From contig NW_022985440.1 of the NCBI RefSeq assembly GCF_010093595.1, positions 721,529 through 785,528 on the forward strand: a DNA stretch of 64,000 nucleotides, given 5' to 3'. Position 1 is the first letter of the stretch, and every line of letters starts with the position of its first letter. Below the pieces are notes generated by a model that did no database searches, was not told the DNA's origin, and saw nothing but the letters and a program-made list of their open reading frames with translations. Position numbers and translations under genes: made by a program. This DNA comes from Mytilinidion resinicola. Lineage: Eukaryota; Ascomycota; Dothideomycetes; Mytilinidiales; Mytilinidiaceae. Below are positions 36,862-47,378 of the stretch, piece by piece.

Positions 36862-37918
36862 TTGTAAGACTGCATTTGTATAACTTTTAAGGCGTTGAGG
36901 GAGGATACTTCAAGGAGCATGAAGCGAATGGGCTTTTTTGGGATGATTATCAAAAGCTCTGGGACTACATGCGTGCGAAACAGGGAGCAGGGAAGTCTCG
37001 TTATCTTGGAGTACTCTCGATACCACTCTGGATACTGTTGACATTTGAGTACCTGTTTTACTACTATTGTAACCTCATGCGCCTCACTACACATCCGGAA
37101 TTATTGTCCCATTGACCTAGAGAATACTCGTACATCGTCCCAACTTGTCATTTTGTTGAGATTACCTTGAGGATCTCTGACGCAATGCTGGAGGTATCAC
37201 AGCAACTTCTTGCAAAGACGGTTCTTCGGCAAGCTCATAAGTTGGAAGTTGACTCTATGGGAAAAGCGGTCATGGAAGAGCATGAGGTTACCCTCGGATG
37301 GGCTGTATATGGAGGGAAAACTATCAAGCTACTGAATTTTGTGCAAGACTGTTAATATTAGAAGTTGATGGACTGATTTTCCAAGATTCATAAGGCTGAA
37401 TAGCGCCGATCTAGCTTGGCAACGGTTGGTGAAACTGCAACCGCGACGCTGGATTTTTTGGGACAGATAGTAATGAAGACGAAGCAAGTCTATAGCGTAC
37501 GTATATAGAGGGCCCAAGTTTTGCCTCGGAATGCTCCATTTGCAATCCTAAAATTATATCAGGGATCGCTTCTCGCTTCTGGTCAGCAATTCTTCACGCT
37601 GTCAGACAATCGGACTCGCGGCTCCCTTCGCGGCACCTGCCGCTCCAAGGGTCTGGGAGACGTGTTGCGCAGCTCCCAAGGCATCGCTGCAGACACTTCA
37701 CAGACCGCATCGCCACAAACGACTACGCATCACATCCGCCCGCCGATAGCTCTTAAAGCTCACAGACCCGCCGCACTCATTAGCCTCCCTCCACGTTGCG
37801 CAACCTCCGGCAAGGTCGGCTGAACCGAAACAACAGCTCAAACCACCTCTCCTAACGTCAACACCAACATATTCACCCACGCCACGCTCCCAACAATCGC
37901 AACCCATCTTCAGCCAAG
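36862..37918. other. Intergenic region COX16 - TVP18
   Basis: No supported gene in these 1.06 kb. A 62-codon plus-strand frame at 37167 begins with a non-ATG codon and has no family signal. The CA/CT-rich last 200 bp are probably the TVP18 promoter and leader. Confidence 0.4.
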
Positions 37919-38710
37919 ATGACGTTAGCAGAAGAGTTCAGAAGCAGGAACTTCAGTAAGTAGGCCGCACCAATATCAATGAGCGCATTGCTGACAGGAT
38001 ACTCTTCAGGTATATACGGTCAATGGTGAGTCGAGTCTACCCTCATTTCTCGACATGTATCTTGCACAGCTCTGGAGCCCACGCACACGGAGTCTCCGAG
38101 GTGTCTATCAAGGGCCTGCTTCATTCTACTTGAAAGAGGGTTGGGAAGACCAAAACAAACGGAGCGGAGGTCTATTTGGAGCAACAAATCACCAGGCTGT
38201 CGTAACGACACGATAGAAGCATGCGCAACTACTTGAGCAACAGCTCTGACTCTTTAACTAGGACTGGAGTTCTCTGCATCATCCTATGCTTTGCCTTGGG
38301 CATTGCGAACATCTTCCATCTCCACCTAATCATCCTCTTCAGCATAATCTGCTTGTATGTATTGCTTCTGCCTCCGAAACTCGAACCTGACCGGCTAATG
38401 TCTTCGCAGAGTGTGTGCCTTCATCCTCATCTTCGTCGAAATTCCGCTCCTCCTTCGCATCTGCCCGACATCGGCCGGCTTCGACAACTTCATCCGCAAG
38501 TTCAGTTCAAACTACATGCGTGCCGGGATCTACGGTGTCATGAGTCTGATCCAATGGCTGGGAATCATCGTCAAAGCTACTAGCTTGATCGCCGCAGCCG
38601 TCGTCCTCCTGATCGCAGCCGCGTTCTATGCTTTAGCGGGAATAAAGGGTCAACAGTTCCAGGGCAGCAAGACGTTGGGCGGACAAGGAGTTGCACAGAT
38701 GATTGTTTGA
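37919..38710 (+). CDS. TVP18: Golgi membrane protein TVP18
   Basis: Tetraspanning protein of late-Golgi vesicles, 148 aa. Four exons: 37919-37955, 38010-38025 (16 nt), 38262-38354 and 38410-38710. The spliced N-terminus MTLAEEFRSRNFSIYGQWTG is diagnostic. It is followed by hydrophobic segments LCIILCFALGIANIF, LIILFSIICLVCAFILIF, GIYGVMSLIQWLGIIV and LIAAAVVLLIAAAFYAL, with the family end GSKTLGGQGVAQMIV. Intron 2 is 236 nt, about five times the local norm. I see no snoRNA C/D or H/ACA pattern in it. Confidence 0.95.
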
Positions 38711-40089
38711 GCTACACTCGATCTCAGTACAATACAGACACACACTTCGGAGACGATGGAGGGACTTGCGTGAGCAACGAACACATGGAGCAATGAGAGC
38801 GAGATGATGTTGTGCTATTACCAGATTATTTGCTTGTAGCATGTTTAGGGAGCGGGAAAGACGGGTTGCACCCAGATTCTTGCGGTTGCTTTCGTCCTGG
38901 ATTGGTTTGAGTGGGATAGTCCGTCCCTTTGACTGTATTATCAAGCTGGGCGTTATTCGGGTCACGGTTCCTGCAATACCAAAAGTAGGCAGCTTGTAGG
39001 GTACGATACCTCGATAGGCTTTGAATATCGATTGAGTCGATTTCGTGCATCCTCACGCCATGTTCTGACATGCAGCTGTCCTAATATGCAACGCTTCATA
39101 CGTAATAGCATGCATGAGTGAAGTCCAAGTAGTATCATGTGTGTACCTCACACGATTATGGTCTATTTGAGAGTCTTGGTGAGGCGAGTGTGCTTCGCTC
39201 CTCGATGGTGGTCAGGATCTTGGAACGAAGCTGACGATGTCCTGTCGACTGCCCATCTGAGCCACGGATCGTTGGAGCAGGTGGATGGCGATGGCGGCGT
39301 TCCTGATCTAGCTCGCATGCACGGCCTTGTGGGCCTCCAGGTGACTTCCAAGGTTATTCGCGGGGTTTGCATGGTGGCGTGCAGCTGGTGCAGCAGAAAC
39401 TTTCGCCCTCGTCGTGCCGCCCGAGCTTGAGGACTACGATGCCGGGCACCTGCACAATGGCTCGCTGCAGTGAGGCACTTGAGGTGTCGTCGGACGTGCG
39501 GCCACCACGCTGCCTAGGTCGAGTTGCGACGCGCCTCGTGAGGGACAATTGCAGGCGTGACCAGGCGGCTGCTCTCGATTCGAGCCCGTTGCGAGTTAGG
39601 CCGCCGATTCTTGCAGGCACAGCGTCACTGCTCCTCCACATATAAGAAGCCTGACTGTGGCCACGCTGCCGCCCTGCTCGCGCGCCAACATCTCCTCTTT
39701 GACGACTCGTTCCATGGCCCACTGCGCACCGTGAGCACGACATTCACTACAACCGCCATTGGTGAGTGCAACGCCTCTTTGTCTCGGCTCTGCCCACATC
39801 TTGCGGTCAATTGCGGCGGTGCTGATTGGCCGACCGCCCTGCCTCAGTGGAGCTTTGCTGGGACCGCTTGACGTCGTGCAGCTGCGAGACGCCTCGAACT
39901 GGTTTAAGAGCTCTCGCCGTCCCACCTGTTCATTCGCCCGCCCTCGCGCTCTCGCAGTTGTTGAGCTTGGCTTATCTGACTTCTTGTGTTTGAGACGCTG
40001 AAAGCCCCGTTGCCCTCGCGGCTGACCTCAATTCGTCACAGACATCTTCCCTCGCACTCCCGTTCTTCCACCTACCCTGGCTATCCACT
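38711..40089. other. Intergenic region TVP18 - AIM21, GC-rich leader
   Basis: No protein gene is supported. From about 39,140 to 40,089 the sequence is GC-rich with many overlapping short frames on both strands, none with family signal. An inverted CCAAT box (GCTGATTGGCC) lies near 39,825. GTGAGT near 39,760 is a possible 5' splice site of a leader intron. The most economical reading is a long promoter and 5' leader of AIM21. Confidence 0.35.
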
Positions 40090-43000
40090 ATGGCCGCTCC
40101 CACGATCCCTCCTCGCCCGGCTCGCGCGCAGGATGCACCCAGCACCTCTGGGAACATTGACGTGCCCAAGATCCCGCCGCGTCCCAAGCGCAGCGTGGAG
40201 CGTTCCGTCTCACCGAACCGTGACACCTACGCTCGCTCGCCCTTGAACGATCCGGCCTTCCTCCATAATGGCATGCCCCGAGTCAGCAGCAGAGAAGAGT
40301 CTCTGGGTGCAAATCTCCCTCGCCCTTCCAGCGTCACTCTGCCGTCCATCGGCCAGGAGGGCAGCGAGTACGAGAGTCTGCAGGACTTCGCCGAGGAGTC
40401 ATCACCAAAACAGACCAAGAACATAGCTGGCGACTTGCCGCTATATGCTCCAACAGCCTCTCTGGCCACTTCCACTGCAAAGAGCAGGATCGCTACCGTC
40501 ACACGTACCGATTCCTCTCAAGCTGCAGCCGCAGTTGGGAAGCTCTTTGCTGACTCTGACGAAAAAGGGACCCCTCGTTCAGCGTCCTCTGCCGGCACTT
40601 CTACTCGCCCTCAGTCAATCTACAACAAGGATGATGAAGAGCACGGCATTCCAGAGATCGGCATTCGAGTGCCCATGTATCCCAACGCCGGTGATGTTCA
40701 AGCTCCAACACCCCAGCCTTCCGCTGCAGCGCCCGCAACAGGAGTTGGCTTCTTCAACAATGGAGGACAACCGGCCAGCCGTCATCATTCACGCACTAAA
40801 AGCGGACGGGAAATCTTCCACGGACCGCCTGGCAGCTATGGTCTGCACGGTCACGGTATCATAAACAGCAACGATTTCGAAAGAACTTGGTACGAAAAGC
40901 ACCCCGAGGACTTTGCCAAAGAAAAGCAAGGAGAATACGGACGTGCGGTTCCAGAAACGCGCAAGGACTATCATTGGGTTGGGGATGACCTTGCTAAGCT
41001 TGTGCATCAATCAGCTAGCAGAGGCATTGGAATGGGTACGCTATTGATGGCGACTTCGCCAGTCTTTGGCTGAACTAACCAAACCCACACAGGTACTTCA
41101 CGCGAAGCAATAGGCACACCTGACGAGCAAATCGGATACAGGGCATCGGAAGAGTATGCTTCTCGCATGGCATCACCCCGTCCATCGTCCCGCCCTCAGT
41201 CTATCCATGCACCCAAAGCTCGCACGAGCAGCTCGAAGGCTGAATCTCCCCTAAATACGACGGATGGCAAGACTCCGAAAGCTGGGTCAGAACATGCTAT
41301 GGAAAGCGACACAGAGGACAATGTCATTCACATTGACCCTCCTCACCACCGCCACAACAAAATAGGAGGTGGTGGCTATGACCCGCCGAAAGAAGATCTT
41401 GGTCCAGACGGAGGCAACACTGAAAAGGAGGGTGGTTGGATCTCAGAACGTGGATACGGTGTCCCAATTCTCGCCTCGGACGAAGTTGCAAAGAACCCTG
41501 ACGCAGAATATATGCAACCGGCCGTCTCTCCAGAGCTCGAGCGTCGTGGTAGCGGAGAGTACACGATCAATGACACTGACGGCATTCCATCCTACATCAG
41601 CGGACGCAAGAGCACAAGTAGGAGCTCAAGTCGCAACAACAGTGTCCACAGCGGTATGGCCGGCCTTTCGAGGTTTAATAGCCCCTCTGAGAATGAACAC
41701 ACCAGTACTCCATTAGATAACGTCAAGGAGTACGAGCCTTTGTTCCCCGAAGATGAAGAACACGTGCCGAAGGATCGTGCCAAGACTGCTGTGGACAAGT
41801 TGAAGCGTCCAGATCTGGCTCGTCATCATTTCCCTAGTCAAGACGTCTGGGAGGATACTCCGAGCAGTCTACAGTTACAAACGACTGTCGATGAACCTCA
41901 GGCACCAGAAGAGTCGCAAACACATGGTGATTTTACTGCTTCCAGTGGTGTGTTCGAAAAGCCCGAGGCGGAGGCAGACCGAAAACAAAATCTCACCGCT
42001 GAAGACCAGACAAGTTTCCTGCCAGAAAAGACAAAGCGCTTTGCGAAATCGGGATTTAACAAGGATGTCTTGAGTGATGTCAACTCTCGGCCTGGATTGA
42101 ACCAGCGATTTCCCAGTCACGACATTTGGGAAGATACGCCCGATCACCATAATCTTGTCACCACTGTCAGCGGCCCTCAGACAGAAGACACCAATGAATA
42201 CTTAGAAGATTCGCCGGCCACGGTGGAGAAACCACAGATCCCTGCGCGCCCAGTGATATCAGCTCCACTTGCCCAGGCGAAAGATGTGTCGCCGGTAGAC
42301 AAGAAAGCCCCTATCATTCCGGAACGCCCGAAGCCTCAAGTTCCAGCGAGACCCGCGAAACCGCTTTCAAAATCTTCCGCAGAGAAAGTCCTAACGGTCG
42401 GCGATAGTGAAGGTGCTGCGCCTGCACCCAAGGCGAAACCTGCTGTACCCGCACGCCCTGCCGGCGGAAAGATTGCAGCACTCAAGGCAGGCTTCATGAG
42501 CGACCTTAACAGTCGCCTCCAGCTTGGCCCACAGGTGCCTAAAGTGGCGGAACCGGCTAAAGAAGAAGAGGTCGAGGAGAAAGAGCGAGCTCCGCTTGCC
42601 GACGCTCGTAAAGGTCGCGCAAAGGGCCCACAACGTCGCAAACCGGCGGCCTCGCCATCTGGTGCTGCAGCCGATGCCGGAACTGCAGCTAAGCCTGCGC
42701 AGACATTCTCCTTCGTCGAAGCCACTACTGTGTGGGAAACTACCGAAGATGGCAACGTCACGGTTCCCGCTGCGGTCGTGGCAAAAGCGCTCGAGGAGAA
42801 GATTGGAGGCGTTGAATCGCCCAAGGCCGTCAAGCCGGAAGAGCCAGCTGCGACGTCACCTGAAGCTTCGACAGTCAAGTCGTCCGAGGAGCCGATTGCT
42901 GCTGAAACCAAGGATGCAGAGGTCCCGGCCACTGAAGAGACGGTCTCTGAGGAGCCAGCGTCGACGTCCACAAGCACCGCGGTCCAGACGGGGCAGCAGG

Positions 43001-43212
43001 ACGTTTCCATCAACAATGTCGACGGGACTACAGAAACAATGACCACATTCCTCGGCGGCAAGGCGCCGGATGAGGGCACTGTCATTGTGAAGGATGGCGT
43101 TGAGCATCTTGGCGACTCGACGACTGCGAGGACCAAGGGGATTGAGAGCGCCAGTGATGGCGGATTGAGGGCGTCGGAAGCGGCGAGGGAGGAAGCCGTG
43201 GAGAAGGCTTAA
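40090..43212 (+). CDS. AIM21: AIM21-like actin-regulatory protein
   Basis: Large, mostly disordered protein of 1021 aa in two exons (40090-41035 and 41093-43212). The 57-nt intron is phase 1, between IGMG and TSREA. The N-terminus (PPRPARAQ, PKIPPRPKRSVERSVSPNRD) is characteristic of fungal Aim21, the cortical actin-patch factor that works with Tda2 and is recruited through SH3-domain proteins such as Bbc1. Repeated proline motifs of the type IPERP/VPARP occur around residues 690-760 and are candidate SH3 ligands. The C-terminal part contains a short ordered segment (QTFSFVEATTVWETTEDG) and an acidic, Glu/Ala/Pro/Thr-rich stretch. Two related sequences around FPSQDVWEDTP and FPSHDIWEDTP suggest an internal repeat of about 95 residues. 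A 266-codon antisense frame is a shadow. Confidence 0.85.
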
Positions 43213-44299
43213 GTTGCACTCTTTATTGTGGTATTAAGCGTGTTTGAATACTGGAGGACATGGGTAGAGCTGGATATGTAGCTTCCGCTAGCGACGAGGG
43301 AATGGAATTGGTAGATTTCTTGTTGTCAACCTCAAGGTTCTGCAGACTATGTTGTCAAAAGTCCAATGTGTTGAAGTGCCCCTAAGCAGTGTTTGGAGTC
43401 ATGTGTACTTCGCGAAGTACCGCCAGGCATGGTAACATTAGTTAAATGGAACACTCGCTTAGTAACCTGAACCTCGACAATATGAATTTTTCTGCACTAC
43501 AGCACTAATCGATTTTGTTAAGATTAAAGCGAGGAATGCACGTAGGATAGGAGAGCATGCGATAAATTTCTTGAATCCTGCAATCTACGTTGTGGAGCTG
43601 GAAGCTTTGAACCATGCCTGCCGCCAGGCTTCTTCCAATGGTGGTGAGCTTTAGCGCCGTTTCCTTCGCTTCGACCTGCCGATCGAACAAACGTCACCGC
43701 AACAACTGGACTGGACAACTACTGTATTTTGTCAGGCAAACAGCGTGAATACATTTATTTGCTACAGCTTTGTGAGCTTGAGTACAATCCATTTAGGCCA
43801 ACTCCTCAACGCTATTCCTGGTGCGGCTTTTTGTTTACCCACCTCAAAAAAAGCACCCGCCTTCTCCTGCAACAACAGCTTTTGTGCGAACCTTAAACGA
43901 GCAAGCATTGATACATATAGTATAGACGCCTCACGCGAGACATCTTTCAATCGCCCCTAGACCCTCGTTGGTGCACACAAGATTCCTAGGCTTGGGCATT
44001 CATTCACTCGTTGGGAAGTCTACTCTAGCTGAGAAGACAGCCACTTCATTCACGACATCGTCTCCTCGCTCCATCGTCTGCGTTATAGGGATGCAAATCC
44101 CTTTCTTCTTCAACCTCCAGTACAACGCTACATGACATATCATTCTAATAGTTTCTCAGGAGAGTCTCTACTTTGGCTCTCTGAAATCCCTGTTACAGCA
44201 ACAAAAGCATTTGCTTCAAGCCTCCCGTCCCAGTTTCAAATGCAACCTACACGAGCCGTCCTACCAATCTAGACTGTTCAGCTCACTCGCACCGCCAAA
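43213..44299. other. Intergenic region AIM21 - HRI1
   Basis: No gene, RNA or repeat is recognised in about 1.1 kb. The last 150 bp are the C-rich leader of HRI1. Confidence 0.4.
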
Positions 44300-45340
44300 A
44301 TGTCAATGCCAAACATCTCAGTACGAGAGTACATCTGCTGGGTAATCCCACCACCAATCCCACCATCCCACCATCCCATCAACACCCCTAACACCACCAA
44401 ACAGCAAGGCGACACTCCCTCCGAACCAACCTCCACCCTCGTCACTACCTCCAAAGAAAACTACTACGTCGACATCCGCATCTACAAACGCCTCCACTTG
44501 TCCGACCCAGAGCTCCCCCTCCCCAACAACGGCGGCCCAATCCACCGCCTCGAATGGGCCTTCGCCGGCCTCAGCGAAAGCTGGGCCGTCAATGCCGACA
44601 CCGACTCCCTCTCCCACAGCTTGGCGCCCACCTCCAGCAACGCGCCCCAGCCCAAGAACGCCCGCTGGTGGCACTGGCTCGACTCCCACTACGCCCTGCT
44701 CCCCGCCCACTGGCTCCCCACCACCATCCCCTACGAGCAGTACACCGCGCGCGCGCGCACCGACGACCCCTTCATCGACATCGCCTCGCCCACCTTCTCA
44801 ACCGCGTCGACACTGATCTCGGGCGAGCCGCCAGCCGCCACCACGGCCACGACTCCGCCGCTGCGGAACTTCGCGCCGGTCCTGGACGCGGGCGTGCTGC
44901 ACCCCGTCCCGCACGACGCGGCGCTGACGCTCGAGACGGGCGTGATGACGTACTCGCCGACGGGGCTACAGACGCCGTACGAGGAGATGTGGCGGGATGT
45001 CGCGGCCACGGCGGCGGATGTAGGGACGGAAGCAAAGTATAGCGTTGTGCTGACGCTGGAGATGCCCTTGATTTGCGCGAGGGGGATGGTGGTGCGGGTC
45101 GGGCAGTGGTGTCAGGGGGTTCTGATGATTGGGGCGCAAGTGACGTGCGAGCGGTGGGAGTTTGTTTGGGAGGACGGGAAGAAGGGGAGGGATGGGGAGT
45201 GGGTGCGGAGGGTGAGGCTCGGGGACGGGTTTTTGCCGACGGGTGTGGCGTTTCGGACGCCGGAGGTCAAGGTGGGGAATACTTGTAAGAACGGGGACAT
45301 GGTGTGGGTTGTGAGGGAGAAGTTTGAGTGGAGTGGGTGA
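44300..45340 (+). CDS. HRI1: HRI1 family protein (Hrr25-interacting)
   Basis: Conserved fungal protein with a lipocalin-like double beta-barrel; yeast Hri1 binds the casein kinase Hrr25 and is otherwise poorly understood. The region reads open for 346 codons, but I favour splicing of 44342-44404. This is 63 nt, GTAATC..ACAG with a CTAAC branch site 19 nt before the intron end, and it is stop-free and in frame. Removal gives 325 aa and joins REYICW to QGDTPSEPTSTLV, matching the family start and deleting an out-of-place proline-rich run. Other family blocks visible are YYVDIRIYKRL, LEWAFAGLSESW and the C-terminal FRTPEVKVGNTCKNGDMVWVV. Very high GC3 produces antisense shadow frames. Confidence 0.88.
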   Translation: MSMPNISVREYICWVIPPPIPPSHHPINTPNTTKQQGDTPSEPTSTLVTTSKENYYVDIRIYKRLHLSDPELPLPNNGGPIHRLEWAFAGLSESWAVNADTDSLSHSLAPTSSNAPQPKNARWWHWLDSHYALLPAHWLPTTIPYEQYTARARTDDPFIDIASPTFSTASTLISGEPPAATTATTPPLRNFAPVLDAGVLHPVPHDAALTLETGVMTYSPTGLQTPYEEMWRDVAATAADVGTEAKYSVVLTLEMPLICARGMVVRVGQWCQGVLMIGAQVTCERWEFVWEDGKKGRDGEWVRRVRLGDGFLPTGVAFRTPEVKVGNTCKNGDMVWVVREKFEWSG

Positions 45341-45593
45341 AAGGGGTTTTGGGTATTGTGGCGAGGTCTGAAAGAAGGGGTTGTGGTTTTTTGAATTGAG
45401 GTTTTGAGGATGTTATATTGTGTTTGGTTTCTCAACAGTGACTGGAGCACCCCCAGGCAGACTTTGTAGCCCCTAACATTAGAAAGTGTGTATTACGCAT
45501 ATCTAAAACAACACGTCCACGCTTTGTGATCTGATATATTACATCTTATACATTTCTAAGGGTGCATCAAGACACCGCACAACATAAGCCCAT

Positions 45594-47224
45594 CTATACC
45601 CCCACATCCCCCCCAAACCCAACCGGCCGCCTGCCATCCTTCCCAGCAACATGCGGCACAATCGCCATGGCCTTGTAGATTCTGCCCATCCCCGTCGGCC
45701 CCCGATCCACCAGCCTCTTCCACCCCCCCTCAATCCTGCCCACCCCCTCCTCCCCTTCCCCCTTCCCCCTCGCCTTCCGCACCAGCACCTCCGCTCGCTC
45801 CCGAATCCCCATCGCACCCAGCCACACCCCCTGCTTAACCGGCCCATGCACCTCGACCCCGGGGCTCGCCTTGATCGCCGCCTCGGCCAGCGCGACAAAG
45901 TCCACATCCGCCGAGATATCCACCTTGCCGGGCGCCGCGAGCGGGGAGACGGGCTTGTGCGCGCGGACGCCGCGGAGCGAGTTCGTGGGAATCGTTGCCG
46001 AGGGGCCGTAGTCTAGGATCAGCGCGGCGCCAGACGGAAGAGCGCTGCGGGCGTCGGTGGAGCCGCCGATGCGGGTCGCGAAGTCGGCGGCGTAGGAAAG
46101 GGACTCCGGGGAGATTTCGATGATGGCGCCGGGGGTTTTGGCGAGGGCGGCGTAGCGCGGGGAGGTGAGGGGGAGGTATTGGCTGTGCGGGGTTGGGGCG
46201 GTGGAGAGGGTGAGTTGGAAGTCGAGGAGTGGGGGGGTGGTGGAGGAGGGGGAGTGTTCGGGGGTTGGGGAGATGAGGAGTTCGCGCCATTGGGAGCTTG
46301 GGGGGGCTTTTGGGCGGGGGATTGGGCCGGTTGGGGTGAGGATTGGGGAGGTGTTGGGGGTGGGTTCGACGCTTTGGAAGACGTGAATTGGAAGGGCGTC
46401 GAAGAATTCATGGGCTATGATGAAGGGTGATTTGGTGGCGTCTGTGGTTGTTAGCATGTAGTTGGGTGTAATGGGAAGTGGAAGGCTAACCCTTAGATAT
46501 GAATCTGATGTCCTCACACCATATAATTTTGAGGTTTTCGAAGTATTTACACTTGCTCTGGAAGCCAATATCAATCTCTTCCATGGCTGCATCACCGCAG
46601 AGTAACTTCTTCTGAGCATCTCGTAGGGACGGACTAGCTTCGATCATGTAGATAGCCTCGACGCTGTCAGCCATCGGCTTGAAATTTCGAATTGTCTGTG
46701 ACCTGTCAGTCTATGGTCTATACTTTTAGATAGATCCAGGAGGCATACGCGGAGCATGTCATCCATCAAAGTACCTCTTCCTGGCCCAACCTCCATTATT
46801 TGCACTCCCGAGCTCTTCTTACCCTGGGCAATCCATTCTGCCACAACCCAGACGCCAACCAGCTCCCCAAAGACCTGAGATATCTCTGGAGAAGTTATAA
46901 AATCCCCTTTCTTTCCGAATTGATCTCCATCATCATTGCGACTAGTGTAGTATCCTCCGTCGGGCGACGTGAGGCATTGGCGCATATAAGCAGCCACAGA
47001 AACGGGACCTGTTGTCTTTAACTGAATTAGATATCGAAACGCTAGAAAAGAGGGTAGGGAAATACCGTTATAGCTTCAGCCAGCGATTTGGCAAGCGGCG
47101 TTGACCACTGTCGACTCTCTGACGACGACCATCTCGAGCCGCTGGCGAACGAAGCGCGCACAATAGGGCGCTGGTGGGTGCATCGAGATACAGCGGTCGC
47201 GATGCCGCGGTGATTGGCTCTCAT
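45594..47224 (-). CDS. NDUFAF7/MidA-type mitochondrial arginine methyltransferase
   Basis: SAM-dependent protein arginine methyltransferase family needed for complex I assembly (NDUFAF7 methylates NDUFS2 in animals). Four exons (47224-47066, 47021-46749, 46695-46491, 46441-45594; introns 44, 53 and 49 nt) give 494 aa. The N-terminus is Arg/Ser-rich and acid-free, like a mitochondrial presequence. Family motifs follow: GGYYTSR, GDFITSPEISQVFGEL, the SAM-binding MEVGPGRGTLMDDMLR, YMIEASPSLR and HEFFDALPIHVFQ. The C-terminal half (exon 4) is GC-rich and contains a proline-rich insertion near PTPNTSPILTPTGP. It shares a 154-bp divergent promoter with the CDK11-like kinase. Confidence 0.93.
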
Positions 47225-47378
47225 ACCGGGGCTGGATTATGCGCGCAGTCCATGGCGAGCGAAAAAAGTTTTGGATGGATCGCGTTTTGATGTTTGGTGT
47301 TTCACCGAGGCTGGAGCTATGACATCTTTCCTCACCACCAACCTTGATGTCTCGCGACCACGACACATTGCAGCAAAC
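47225..47378. promoter_or_regulatory. Compact bidirectional promoter
   Basis: Only 154 bp separate the ATG of the NDUFAF7-like gene (47224, minus) from the chosen ATG of the kinase (47379, plus), so both must share control sequence. An upstream in-frame ATG for the kinase at 47214 would overlap the other gene's start and is not favoured. Confidence 0.5.

Noticed and set aside
38026..38261. TVP18 intron 2 as a snoRNA host
   Set aside because: No C/D (RTGATGA..CTGA) or H/ACA arrangement is visible.
39557..39925. Overlapping ~105-codon frames on both strands upstream of AIM21
   Set aside because: No initiation context, no family motif, and equal openness on both strands point to GC-rich leader sequence.
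42336..43136. 266-codon minus-strand frame
   Set aside because: Antisense shadow of AIM21. The Ser/Ala/Val-rich sequence reflects complementary codons, with no family signal.
45651..46430. Several open frames on both strands over the NDUFAF7-like exon 4
   Set aside because: Proline/Arg- or Gly-rich shadows of a GC-rich exon. Only the frame with the methyltransferase C-terminus is supported.
47214..47378. Upstream in-frame ATG for the CDK11-like kinase
   Set aside because: It would overlap the start of the divergent NDUFAF7-like gene, and the added 55 residues have no family counterpart. ATG at 47379 gives the expected N-terminus.
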